NCBI GenBank assembly: GCA_963921825.1
Contig: OY997593.1
Coordinates: 40,253,111-40,317,110, forward strand
Reading direction: 5' to 3'
Source of the DNA: Erodium maritimum
Lineage: Eukaryota; Streptophyta; Magnoliopsida; Geraniales; Geraniaceae
Length of the DNA stretch: 64,000 nt
Under the pieces are notes generated by a model that did not search any database, had not been told where the DNA came from, and saw nothing but the letters and a program-made list of their open reading frames with translations. Positions 10,371 to 21,429 of this stretch are shown one piece after another (within the stretch, counting starts at the first letter, position 1; the number at the start of each line of letters is the position of its first letter). A program made the translations under genes and the position numbers.

Positions 10371-13300
10371 TTCTGAGAGTTAATTCCTGGAGTGTCATTC
10401 TTCGTAATGATTTTGAGAGCCTCTTTATGTTAGTTCATTGCAAGGATTGTTTTGCTCCTAGGCACGAGACGTTTTGTCTGGGCTCCTTGGTTTTGAACCT
10501 CTAGGTTGATCCCGTCTCTATTGGTGTCGTTCCCTTGCCCAACTCTCCTCGTCCAAAGGCTGCTTCCTCGGATTCTTCGGACACTCTGTCATCTCCGGCG
10601 AGCCCTACTTCCTCGGTTACTCCGGCAAGTATGATTCCGTCAGAGTCGGTTGCGCGAGATGAGAACGTTCAAAATTCAAACGAGGATCCTGATCTTGATC
10701 GCTCACCCTTATCTAATCAAGGTTTCAATGATTATGAGGACTCCTTCTTAGGATCAGGTTATATCTCTTTTATTCCTGATTCTGTGGGCTTATCTATCGT
10801 TCCAATCGCAAAGAATCCAATTGTCCCAGGCAACAACTCCGGCTTGCGTGGCCCACATGCAACTTCCTCTATTTCTGGTAAAATAGGCGCGCACTCTTCT
10901 TCCAAGTTTTTCTGGGTCTCAGGCCACTCCGAGAAACCTTCTCCTATCCAACCTAAATGGAATTATGTCAAGAGGCTTGATGTTAAGGCACTTGCCACTA
11001 GGGGAGATGTCTTAGAGCAGATCGAAAACTTGACAGCTGAAATTTCAGGTTGTCCTTAATTTGAAGAGGCTGACTTCTCTGATTCTGCTGCGGATTCCGG
11101 TGGAGGCACCTTGTACCCAGTCTCCTCCCCTTAGCATCTTCAATTCTGATTGAGTTATGAAGCTCCTCTCTTGGAATGTGAGAGGAGCAAACTCTACCCA
11201 CAAAAGGAGAGATATTAGACGTGTTTTGCTTGAACACCGTCCAAATTTTGTGATGATCCAAGAAACCAAGACCTGTGATATCTCTGCGTCTTTTCTCCGG
11301 GAGTGTGGCCTCTTTCAAGGTTGAGATTCTTGTTTTATCCCTTCGGAAGGTGCATCTGGCGGAGTCCTTTTTGCTTGAAAGGTTTCGAGATTCCAACTCT
11401 CCAATTCTCGACCAATTGGTACTGCTCTTTACTGGTCTGGTTTGCTTCTTCCTTCAGAACCTACAATCTCTCTTTTGAATATCTATGGCCCCTCTTCCAT
11501 CTCGTGTCGCAGCCATCTCTGGGACTTATTGCTCCTTGATAGAGCATCGTTTGGGGATATACTTATTGCAGGGGGTGACTTCAATTCAGTCTTGACGGTT
11601 GAGGAATGTCGTAACTCGCTAACTTCTTTTGCAGATTGTGCTCTTTTTTCGATTTTTTACTGGGTATGGAATTATTGGACCTGAATTCGGTAGGAGCCAG
11701 CTTCACTTGGTATGGAGGAGGGTCCAAGGCTTCACGCCTTGATCATTTTCTAGTATCTCCATCGACACTTGGCTTTTTCGGAGATTTGATCCAAAATGGC
11801 CATCCGAGATCTTTATCCGACCATAGACCAGTTTCCCTCTTCTCTTCCGTGGTGAACTGGGGTCCTAAACCGATGCGTTTTCTTAATGTTTGGACCAAGC
11901 ACAAGCATTTTCGAGCTGATGTGCAAGCTTTTTGGGATTCTTATGCGCGCCAAGGATCAGCGAGCTACTGCCTGTGGTTCAAACTCAAGTGCCTGCACAC
12001 TGATCTTCATCGCTAGAGCAGGTATGTTTTTGGTCGGGTTGATCGTGAAGTTGAAGCCTTGGCATCTGAGATAAACTCATTTGATGATACCCTTGATGAT
12101 CGAGATTTGTCTGATGGAGAATGCATCTCACGATCCCTGCTGCGTGTTTCTTTGATCCGGAAACAAAAGGTCCTTGCTCGCTTATGGTGTCAAAAAGCAC
12201 GTCTGAAATGGAACAAGCATGGGGACGTTTGCTCTCGGTTTTACCATAAAATTGCAAACATTCGGGCTTCAAGGAACAAAATCACTCAGATTTCCACTGG
12301 TTCAGCTATCCTCTCAGACCCTATTGATATCAAACGTCATGATGTGGATCATTTTGGCTCTCGGTTCACAAGACAAAGTGGTTCCCGTGTCCCGCTTCCT
12401 CCGCTCTCTTTTTCTAGACTGACAGGTTTTCAAGCCTCTTTTTTGGAAGTTCAGTTTACCCAAGAGGAGATTCTAGCTGCTTTATTAGACCATGGCTCGG
12501 AGAAAGCCCCAGGCCAGGACGAGTTTTCTCTTCTTTTCTATAAGGTGTGTTGGGACACTATCAAGGATGACATGTTGATATTTTTTTCTTCTGATTTCTT
12601 TGCTTCAGGAATAATAGGTAAGGGGCTCAATTCCACTTTCCTTACCTTGATTCCAAAGCATCGTTTCGTACAGAGCTTTCAAGACTTCAGACCTATTAGT
12701 CTTATCTCAAGGCCTTATAAAATCTTGGCCAAAGTCTTATTTAATAGACTACGCCAAGTTCTGGATGACATTATCAGTGATTCCCAGTCAAGGTTTGTTG
12801 CAGGCAGGCAACTGGTAGACGGAGTTCTATTTGACTATGAGGTTATTGACTTGATTCGTAGGTCCAGGGAGGAAGTTGTGGTCCTCAATTTGGATTTCAA
12901 AAAGGATTTTGATAAAGTCCGTTGGGATTATGTAGATAATGTGATGTCTGTTATGGAGTTTAGGCCCAAGTGGCGATCTTGGATGGCTGCCTGTTTTAAG
13001 GCCTTTATAGTAGTGCTTGTGAATGGCTCTCCCAGTCAAGATTTTCCCATTCTAAATGGGATTCGCCAACGCTATCCCCTTCTCCCTTCATTTTCTTTCT
13101 TGCACCTGAAGATCTCCATCAGGTTTTGGAGAAGGGTATCAGTTCGGGAGATTATTCTGGTATTTAGATTGGATCCTCATGCCCTGTTATCTCGCATCTG
13201 CAGTTCGCTAATGACACCCTGCTTTTCATTAAGGGCTCGGTGGATGACCTCCTAAGACTCAAGAGCACTCTCCTCACTTTTCAGTTGAGCTCGGGCCTCA

Positions 13301-14677
13301 AGATCAATTTTGACAAATACACAACTATTCTTCTGAATGCTCGATCTTGTACCCCAGATTCTGTTGCTTCCTCTTTGGGTTGTTTAGTGGGTACTCTTCC
13401 CATTAAATACCTCGACTTCATTTTGAGAGCGAATCCAAGGAGTGCTTCTTTTTGGGCCCATGTTATCCAGAAGTTTAAGGACTTCATTGCTCTTTGGAAA
13501 ACAAAGGACCTCTCTATGCCAGGCAGATTAGTTCTGATAAAGTCTACATTATCTGCCTTACCTATCTTCTTTATATCTCTTTTTAGAGCACCCAAAGGTG
13601 TTATAAGGGAGTTGGAGGCTTGGAGCCGTTAGTTTTTATGGCACAACAAGGCTCATTCTCGAGTATTTTGCAAAGTGCGTTGGTCTTCTGTTTGTAGGCC
13701 TAAGTTAGAGGGTGGTTTGGGCATTCGAGGTCTGGAGAGGGTTAATCACGGCTTATTAGCCAAATGGTTATGGCGTTTTTCCTCTAAAAAGGACTCTCTC
13801 TAGAAACGAGTGCTTTGTTCTAAGTTTGGTTGGAGTTTGGCTGAATGGGATTTATCTGCTCTTGATAAGCTACGGTCATCTTTCTTTTTCAGTCATATTA
13901 TGGCTTTGTCTGATCTTCCGGCTTTCAGGAATTTATTTGGAAATCAGAGTCTGCACTAGAGAGTAGGGTGTGGCGATCGTATTCGCTTTTGGCAGGATGT
14001 GTGGGTTGGTCCCATTGCTCTTCGTTATCGTTTTCCTAGACTTTATCTCTTATGTCCAGGTAAATGGTTTCGTATTGGAGATGTCTGGCAGGATGGTTCT
14101 TGGACTATAAAGAATCGCCTCTCTTTTCAGTTCTCTTATGAGTGGGAAGACTCGGCTTCCCACATGGACCTGTTGAGTTATGTTTATATTAGACCTAACA
14201 TCCCTGATGTGGTCGATTGGTCTCACAAAGAGTCTGGTTTCTCTTTAGCATCTGCTTTCCTTCTACTTGATGATCCCCCCCCCCCCGCTCCTTCTCCTTG
14301 GGCTGGCTTCCTCTGGGTCAAGCATCTTCCCCCAAAGTATAGCTCTTTGGTTTGGTTACTGGCTTATAATGCAGTCCCAAATAAATCTTTCTTGGAAGAG
14401 CAAGGTATGCGCATTTCTCTTAGTGACATGCTTTGCAGCATTTGTGGTGGGGTTTTTGAAGATTCCCCTCATCTCTTTTTGCACTATGATTATGCCTAGT
14501 TTTTGTGGTCAGAATTTTATTCTTGGTGGTCTATTTCCTGGATTGTTCCTGGCGATTGTGTTTCGCTGATATTTGCTTGGAGGGGTCTTGGTAGGAAGAG
14601 TTGGTGGAAGGTTTGGGTTAAAGTTGGATACCTTTGTTTTTGGCACATTTGGTTGCAGAGGAACTCAGCAGTTTTCT
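10371..14677 (+). mobile_element. LINE-B, 3' part: ORF1 end and ORF2
   Basis: The LINE resumes directly after the solo LTR. ORF1's C-terminal region is at 10535-11059 (DRSPLSNQGFNDYEDSFLGS). ORF2 begins at 11157 (MKLLSWNVRGANSTHKRRD). The copy is cut at 14678 by chromovirus element A inside its zinc-binding/C-terminal region. The remaining 3' end and poly(A) tail are not found on the far side of the chromovirus cluster at 29486, so that junction was rearranged or lost. Confidence 0.88.
11157..14677 (+). pseudogene. LINE-B ORF2 (endonuclease, reverse transcriptase, zinc-binding domain), broken and 3'-truncated
   Basis: Endonuclease motifs are LLSWNVRG, MIQETK, NIYGP, GGDFNSV, ASFTWYGGGSKASRLDHF and SDHRP (11157-11830). 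The reverse transcriptase follows in two overlapping frames. The first piece, 12059-13255, has TLIPKH, FRPISLIS and the palm motif LNLDFKKDFDKV. The second, joined by a frameshift before 13200, has QFANDTLLF at 13201-13227, where the usual catalytic F/Y-A-D-D reads FAND. The block KYLDFILRANPRSASFWAHV and the zinc-binding region (CSICGGVFEDSPHLFLH, 14440-14490) are present. Stops at several points and the Asp-to-Asn change mark it as inactive. Confidence 0.88.
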
Positions 14678-16797
14678 TGTAAGAACCGCTCCCGGTCAAC
14701 GCCAGTCAAATCGGCGAAAAACAGGAAAATTTAAAATTTTTGGACAGACACCTAAATGAACCTAAATTTGACCTCGAGGTTCATACCGGACTTAAGTTGA
14801 CCCCGATATCGACCAAAGTGAGTTCTGGGGGACTCAGGGCAACTTTCTGACCAATTTGGGAAAGGTTGACTTTTTGTTGGAAAAGTCAACTGAGCGACGT
14901 TTTGGTCCGTTCGAGGTCCGTTTGGATCCAAAAAGCTTAGCCGTCGTCACAGCGGTCTTAGTTGGGCCGTTTCCTGGTAGCCCGTGAAGTTTCTTAATTT
15001 CTTGGAAAATGTGCCCGTTCGGGGCCCTAGACGGCCAAATTTCGCGAATCTGACTGAAAAATATCTAGAAGACATTTTCCAAAAGGGGTGGGACCCACTT
15101 GCCACATGTCATACAAGTGGTGGTGTTAGGTAAATTTTGAACAAAACAAAGGAAGACTTGAGTGTTAGTTTGGTAATTAAATGATAGTTGATATTTTGGA
15201 CAAAACAAAAGGAAAGACAACATGTAGGTCTCGGCCACACTTAGAAAACAAGAGAGAAATAGAGAGAGAAGGTGGAGAGAGGAAAGAGAAGGAGAAAAGG
15301 GAGAAAAAGAGAAGAAAGGGTTAGGGTTTTGTGATTTCCCGACTATCTAACCGGTCGATTGTCTCAACGATCAAGGAATCGAGCTCCCACCGTCATTCCC
15401 TATGGTGAGTACCCTTTCGATTTTCGTTTTGGTACATTTAAAGTTTAGGGTTTGGGTTAAAACGTGTAGTTTATGGATGAGTTGAGGTGTGGGGTTCGTT
15501 GTAGGCGTTTTGGAGCGAAGAATGAGCGTTTTCCGGTGACCGGAGGCTCGGGGGAGCTCCGGCCACCATGGGTAGTGGCTGGCCGGACCGGGTGGTGGAT
15601 GGCCGGAGCTAGAACCGGCCACCACCATGGTGAACCGGCCCAAAACCGGCCCAACCACCCTCGGGTCTTAAGGGCCGAGTGGGGCCCACATGCTCGGGTA
15701 TCGGGTTTTCGTGTTCGGATGGTTTAGGACGATCCCCAAGTCATTAATCCACACCCGGAACGAATTGTGGAATTTAATTGTAAAAGTTGTAAATGATGGG
15801 TTTAGAAACTTTAAACGAGAATTAAATTGCTCGTAAGTCGGAAATTGATTCCGTCGATTGCGTTGGAACCCTTGAATTATTCTAAGATCGTGGAAACGAA
15901 AACGGGAATTTTCGGAGCCCCGGAAGGACGTTTTCCAATCCCGGGCAGATTCGCCGGGTAGGGCGAAACGGGCCTTTCTGGGCCCATTATCGACAATGCC
16001 GAGTAATTGGGAAGTTTGGGAGTGATGGACATTGTCGGGGTTGCATTTGGGCGTCAAGTGTACTAAAATTCAATTTATGCATGCGAACTTAAAAAGTGTT
16101 TTAAATTATGTTCTTATTAGATCGTGCCACCGACAGATGAAAGGGAAAGCTAGGCGAGTGAACGTGAACACGCCGGAGCTTGGTTGGGAACTTTTTGGAA
16201 AGCGTACGAGGTAGGGAAAAGTAGCCGGATCTCGGCCCTGACTAGGGAAAGTTAATAGTAGAAATGCATGTGACACTTGGTTGTCGTGGGTGTTGCGTGG
16301 TTATCTTTCGCGTCTTTGGAGGAAGTCGTAATCGTTGTGTCGGGTCTACATTACGTGCCCGAGTGTTGAGTCGATTGGGGAAAGTAACAGTTGTGTGTCA
16401 GTCGGGTTACTTGAGTTGGGGATAGTAGTCCTCGGTGTTGGGTTTGTTGTTGGAGTTTCCGGAATTGTCTGCTAGTATGTCGTAGTCAGTCTGGTATCCG
16501 TGGTGGTGAGCGAACACTCACCCCTATCTGCTTTTCCTACAGGTACTGGTCGCGGGACGGACTAGGTGAGCTCTCGAAGCTTGAAGAGCTGGGAGCGGGA
16601 GTCCGGGTTTCCTTTTGAGTTTAGCGACGTACGCCATGTCTTTTGTCCGCTTGTTGGGACATACTTTTGAGTTGTAAATTATTATTTTGATTAACTAAAT
16701 GGTGATTTTAAGCGATTTATTTAAAAGGTTTGAAAATGGTTTTATTGTTTTACCGTTCGCGTTCCGGGTTTGGTTCTACTGAATTTGGGGCGTGACA
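14678..16797 (+). repeat. 5' LTR of element A
   Basis: It begins TGTAAGAACCGCTCCCGGTC and ends GGGGCGTGACA, 2120 bp. It is the shortest LTR of this family in the window with both ends present, and serves as a reference for the other copies. It lacks the long central arrays seen in the 3.7-kb copy at 48366. Confidence 0.88.
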
Positions 16798-16800
16798 GCT

Positions 16801-16813
16801 TGGTATCAAAGCT
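16801..16813 (+). other. Primer-binding site of element A (initiator Met-tRNA type)
   Basis: TGGTATCAAAGCT lies three bases after the LTR end and resembles the TGGTATCAGAGC complement of the plant initiator Met-tRNA 3' end, the usual primer for this family. Confidence 0.75.
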
Positions 16814-17569
16814 CGAGGTTTCACACCTCGGACTGTACGTCAATTAGGTGGAGAGAGTCGAATTAGTAAAGTCCCGTCGTGCGTTGGTTGCGCAAGTCGG
16901 AAACCGTGTGTAGAGCCGTAGGGACATGAGTCCTGTTTGTGATTGTATGTATGTGCAGTATTATTATTACTGCCATACTAATTGTGTGTTGCTGCGTGAA
17001 AAGTTTTTAGGCTGTCGCGACTCGACTCAGGAGCGCTCATGTAGTCGAACGTGACGGTGTTGACATCAAGTCAGTACAATGTAGTTCGGGGACGCATGGA
17101 CCGGGTTGTAACTACGTGATGTTAAGAAATGAGGTTTTACAATGAAAAGGAGAAAGTTTTAAAATTGGTTGGCCCTGTGGGCGTGTGTTTGAATTGGTTG
17201 GCCCGATGGGCGTGTTTGATTTTGGTTGGCCTTGTCAGCTTGTGATTGAGGTTGGGTGACTTGAATATTTCTGCGAGTCGTTGTGCGTGTGTTTGTTAAA
17301 TTGGTGGTCGAGCGTGTGTGTCGCTTAAGGCTATTTTTAGGGTCCGTGATTCCTGTCTTGTTCCACCGTCTTGATTGTGCAGTTTGAGTGTTGGTTTTGT
17401 GTGGCTGTGTTCACGGTTGTGTTGGTTGTAGAGGTCGTAAGTTCGGTGTTAAAGGGTGAGGTCTTGGGTTCGAGACTCATCAATAACCTATGGTAGTGAT
17501 ACAACGTCTCGGTGTGAGAGTCTCACCACGGAGAGGGGTTAGGGTTGGTGCGCTGCGGCGCGATACGAA

Positions 17570-18065
17570 CTAGGTTTCCCTCGCGTGAACAGGTGGTTTG
17601 AGGTTTCCTTCACGTGAGTTGGTTATTCGATGTTTCCCTCGCGTGAACGAGTGGTTTGAGGTTTCCTTCACGTGAGTGGGTTATTTGAGGTTTCCCTACG
17701 TGATCGGGTAATTGGGGTATTGATATTGTGAACAATAGTGATTTGTTTAGTTGAGAACGTGATCCCCGTTTTGAGGTTTCCCTTATGTGATCGGGTAATT
17801 GGGGTATTGATAGTGTGAGCAATGGTGTTTGCTTAGTTGGGAACGTGATCCCCGTTTTGAGGTTTCCCTTATGTGATCGGGTAATTGGGGTATTGATATT
17901 GCGAGCAATAGTGTTTGCTTAGTTGAGAATATGATCCCCGTTTGAGGTTTCCCTACGTGATCGCGTAATTGGGGTATTGAGGTTGTGAGCAATAGTGATT
18001 TGCTGAATTGAGAACATAATCTCCGTTTCGAGGTTTCCCTTACGTGAGAGAGTATTTGAGGTATT
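17570..18065 (+). repeat. Two minisatellites inside element A's internal region
   Basis: From 17570 to about 17690 a 28-30 bp unit recurs (GAGGTTTCCCTCGCGTGAAC). From 17690 to 18065 an 85-bp unit recurs about four times (GTGATCGGGTAATTGGGG, GTGAGCAATAGTG). The same two arrays, in the same order, lie inside the solo LTR at 50700-51330, so LTR-type sequence occupies the gag-bearing part of element A. Confidence 0.85.
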
Positions 18066-19192
18066 AATAGCTTGAGCAGTGTGACGTTTTGGTATCAGGT
18101 TTTGAAGTAGTGGTTTGCCCTGGTTAGATTGGGGACGAGTAGCGAATACTGGTTGGGTTACGGAAGGTTATAAGTAAAGGCATAGAGGACCGTGTGGGGG
18201 TTGCACTAGACCTTACCGGAGTGACTAATGGAGTGGTTGTTCGGTCTTTGATTTGCGCGTCAGTTTTATTGGATACCGGGGTGTCACACTCGTTTGCTTC
18301 GTCGAGTGGTGCTGAGATGTTGGGGCTGAGTTTAGAGTCATTGAGTCCACCCCTGCGTCTGGATACGCCGGTTGGGGGTGATGTGGTGTTGACTAGGGTT
18401 TGTCGTGCCTGCGGAGTTAGAGAAGCGAACCGATACAGGAGGTTCGAGAGAGGGCTCAAGAGCCCTGATGCTGGATCGAGTCCTCACCCCGAGGAGTCGG
18501 GTATGTTCGGAGTCGGTAGGCACGACGACGGTAGAGGAGCGAGGTCTTAGACAGATCGCGAGGTTCCGTGAGGTTCGGCAGCGACTGAGCTTGTGCGTGT
18601 GTCCGTGGGAAGGATACTTACGAAATGACATCCTTTCACGTGATCCTGAGAATGGATTCTAGACAGTAGGAGCGGAGTTCTCCTGTCGACTTTGTCCGCA
18701 GTGGAGGAAGTATCGGCTGTGCAGAGCCGAGAGTTACCGCGAGTGGTGTGCGAGTTCCCCGAGGTCCTTCCGGAGGAGTTGAGCAGGTTGCCACCAGTTC
18801 ATGAGGTGGAGTTCAGGATTGACCTGGTGCCGGGAACGGCAGCGATATCGATGGCGCCTTACAGGTTCGCGCCAGCAGAGTTAACCGAGCTGAAGCGTCA
18901 GCTCGAGGAGCTTCGGGAGAAGCGGTTTATCTGTCCGAGCACATCGCCGTGGGGAGCGCCAGCACTCTTCGTGAAGAAGAAGACTGGAGAGCTTCGGATG
19001 TGTATGGACTACCGGAAAATATACCGGGTTACGGTGAATAACCGATACCCGATGCCGAGAATTGACGACTTGTTCGACCAGTTGAGAGGGTCAACGTGTT
19101 TCTCGAAGATCGACCTGCGATCCGGATATTACCAGTACCCTAATCTGTTCGACTCCTGAGGTACGTCTGTTTTAAATTTCGCGGACGAAATT

Positions 19193-19210
19193 CCTTTAAG
19201 GGGGGTAGAT
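19193..19210 (+). other. Polypurine tract of element A
   Basis: TTTAAGGGGGGTAGAT directly precedes the 3' LTR start at 19211. The mirror copy for element B is at 19867-19885. Confidence 0.75.
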
Positions 19211-19866
19211 TGTAAGAACCGCTCCCGGTCAACGCCAGTCAAATCGGGGAAAAACAGGAAAATTTAAATTTTTTGGACAGACACCTAAATGAACCTAAAT
19301 TTGACCCCGAGGGTCATACCGGACTTAAGTTGATCCCGATATCGACCAAAGTGAGCTCTGGGGGACTCAGGGCAACTTTCGGACCAATTTGGGAAAGGTT
19401 GACTTTTTTGCTGGAAAAGTCAACCGGGCCCCCACCCCCTTCTCTTTTCTCTCCCTTTCTTCTCTCTTCTTTTCTCTCTCTAAAACCTATTTTTTCTCTT
19501 TTTTGAATGCTTGGCCGAACCCCAACCCCCCCCCCCCCCTTTTGTGCTTTCCTTGTCTTGTCCAAAAACCTAACACCACCACATAGTTGACAAGTGGTTT
19601 TAGAGAAAAGAAGAGAGAAGAAAGGGAGAGAAAAGAGAAGGGGGTGGGGGCTCGGTTGACTTTTCCAGCGAAAGGTCAACATTTCCCAAATAGGTCAGAA
19701 AGTTGCCCTGAGTCCCCGGAACTCACTTTGGTCAATATCGGGGTCAACTTAAGTTCGGTATGACCCTCGGGGTCAAATTTAGGTTCAGTTAAGTGTCTGT
19801 CTAAATTTTTTAAATTTTCTTGTTTTTCGCAGATTTGAATGGCGTTGACCGGGAGTGGTTATTACA
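19211..19866. repeat. Tail-to-tail LTR palindrome joining elements A and B
   Basis: The left arm (about 19211-19487) and right arm (about 19596-19866) are inverted copies. Each outer end is an LTR start (TGTAAGAACC on plus, TGTAATAACC on minus) preceded by its own polypurine tract. The arms differ at scattered sites. The loop of about 108 bp (19488-19595) carries a pyrimidine-rich stretch with a run of C and matches a minus-strand LTR interior. It would form a very long hairpin in single strands. Confidence 0.85.
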
Positions 19867-19889
19867 ATCTACCCCCCTTAAAGGAATTT

Positions 19890-21200
19890 CGTCCGCGAAA
19901 TTCAAAACAGACGTACCTCGTGAGTCGAACAACGCGAGGTACTTCGCGCGAAGCTCGTCCTCGCGCTCCCAAGTCGACTTAGCCCCGTGATGCCTCCACT
20001 GCACCCGTACTAGGCGGATAATCTTGCCACGCAGGACCTGCTCCCGTGTGTCCATGATCCGAACCGGCTTCTCCTCATAGGAGACATCGTCAGCCACCTC
20101 GATATCTGCCCACTCAATGACGTGGGAGGGGTCCGCATTGTACTGTCGCAACTGGGACACGTGGAAGACGTTATGAACTCTCCCAAGTTGCGGTGGTAAC
20201 GCTAGACGATAGGCCACTGCTCCCACTCTGCTCAATATCTCGAAAGGGCCAATGTACCGCGGGGCTAACTTGCCCCCGCTGCGTCTGAACCGTACCAGTC
20301 CCTTCCTCGGGATCACCTTCAGGAACACGTGATCACCGACTCCGAACTCAAGAGGTCGACGTCGTCTATCAACATAACTCTTCTGCCGACTCTGTGCGGT
20401 CTTCAACCGCTCGCGTATCAGCGCGACCTTCTCTGTCGTCTCTCAGACAAGATCTGGCCCTAGCACTCTTGTCCCCCCACCTCTGCCCAACACACTGGCG
20501 ATCGACACGGCCTCCCATACAACGCTTCGAACGGTGCCATCCCAATACTGGCATGGAAGCTGTTGTTGTAGGCAAACTCGACCAACGGCAGGTGGGTCTC
20601 CCATGATCCCCTGAAGTCCAACATACATGCCCGCAGCATGTCTTCCAAGATCTGAATAGTGCGCTCGGATTGACCGTCTGTCTAGGGATGGTGTGTTGTA
20701 CTGAGTAGAACCTCGGTCCCCAACGCGGTCTGCAGACTCGGCCAAAATCTGGACGTAAAACGAGGATCCCTGTCAGACACTATCGACACAGGGACCCCAT
20801 GGAGACGCACTATCTCCTGAATGTACAGGCTGCTCAACTTGTCGACCTGATCAGTCATCCTCATAGCCAAGAAATGGGCCAACTTGGTCAACCGAACAAC
20901 TACTACCCATACGACATCGTGTCCCTTCGGCGATCTCGGTAGTCCACTCACGAAGTCCATCGTGACATGCTCCCACTTCCACTGGGCGATCGGTAGTGGC
21001 TGCAATAATCCGGCGGGACGCTGATGTTCGGCTTTCACCTGCTGACAGACGAGACATCTCGATACAAATTCCGCGACTGCTCTCCGCATCCCGCGCCACC
21101 AGAAGTGTCGCCTGATGTCACGGTACATCTTGGTGCCCCCCGGGTGCACGTAAGACACGAATGATGTGACTCTCGCAACACATCGTCTCTACAGTTGCCC
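19890..21200 (-). mobile_element. Element B integrase and chromodomain-like tail (fossil)
   Basis: It reads through a zinc-binding CLVC motif, the core motif [13 protein letters not shown] with its first acidic residue, and [13 protein letters not shown] with the second. The C-terminus contains FHVSQLRQY followed by a chromodomain-like stretch (PVRIMDTREQVLRGKIIRLV, then WEREDELRAKYLALF). It ends in NFADEIPLRG just ahead of the polypurine tract. In chromoviruses this tail targets integration to chromatin. Confidence 0.85.
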
Positions 21201-21429
21201 GGCACGAACAAACCTCCTCGATACCGTAACCCCCAATCAGCACTGATTTCCCAGCCTACTACCTCGTCACCGCTGACGACCCTCTCTCGGATCTCTGACG
21301 TCTCGACGTCCTCCGACTGCGCCTCCAACACTTGGGCAAGTAGTGAGGGCTGAGCAACCAGTGAGCACATGGCCACGCCACCAGTAATCTCCTCTAGCTC
21401 AAGCCCGAACGTGCTCAGTTCCCCCATCA

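Larger units (their letters stand above)
14678..19487 (+). mobile_element. Chromovirus element A (Ty3/gypsy, Tekay/Del-like), broken and shortened
   Basis: Parts in order: a complete 5' LTR (14678-16797, TG...CA), a primer-binding site (16801), LTR-like tandem arrays (17570-18065), protease (around 18190-18420), a gag-like piece, the start of reverse transcriptase (18692-19140, [14 protein letters not shown]), a polypurine tract (19193-19210) and the start of a 3' LTR (from 19211). RNase H and integrase are not seen. It lies inside LINE-B. Hand comparison of the first ~200 bases of the two LTRs gives about 3-4% difference. At a commonly used plant rate of 1.3e-8 per site per year this suggests an age of the order of one million years, very roughly. 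It is a fossil and cannot be autonomous. Confidence 0.85.

Noticed and set aside
10307-10504. 65-codon frame spanning an LTR end and LINE-B
   Set aside because: It crosses the LTR/LINE border and is a chance fusion of the two.
16801-16830. tRNA gene fragment at the primer-binding site
   Set aside because: Only the 12-13 bases complementary to the tRNA 3' end are present, as expected of a primer-binding site. The same holds at 25438 and 59474.
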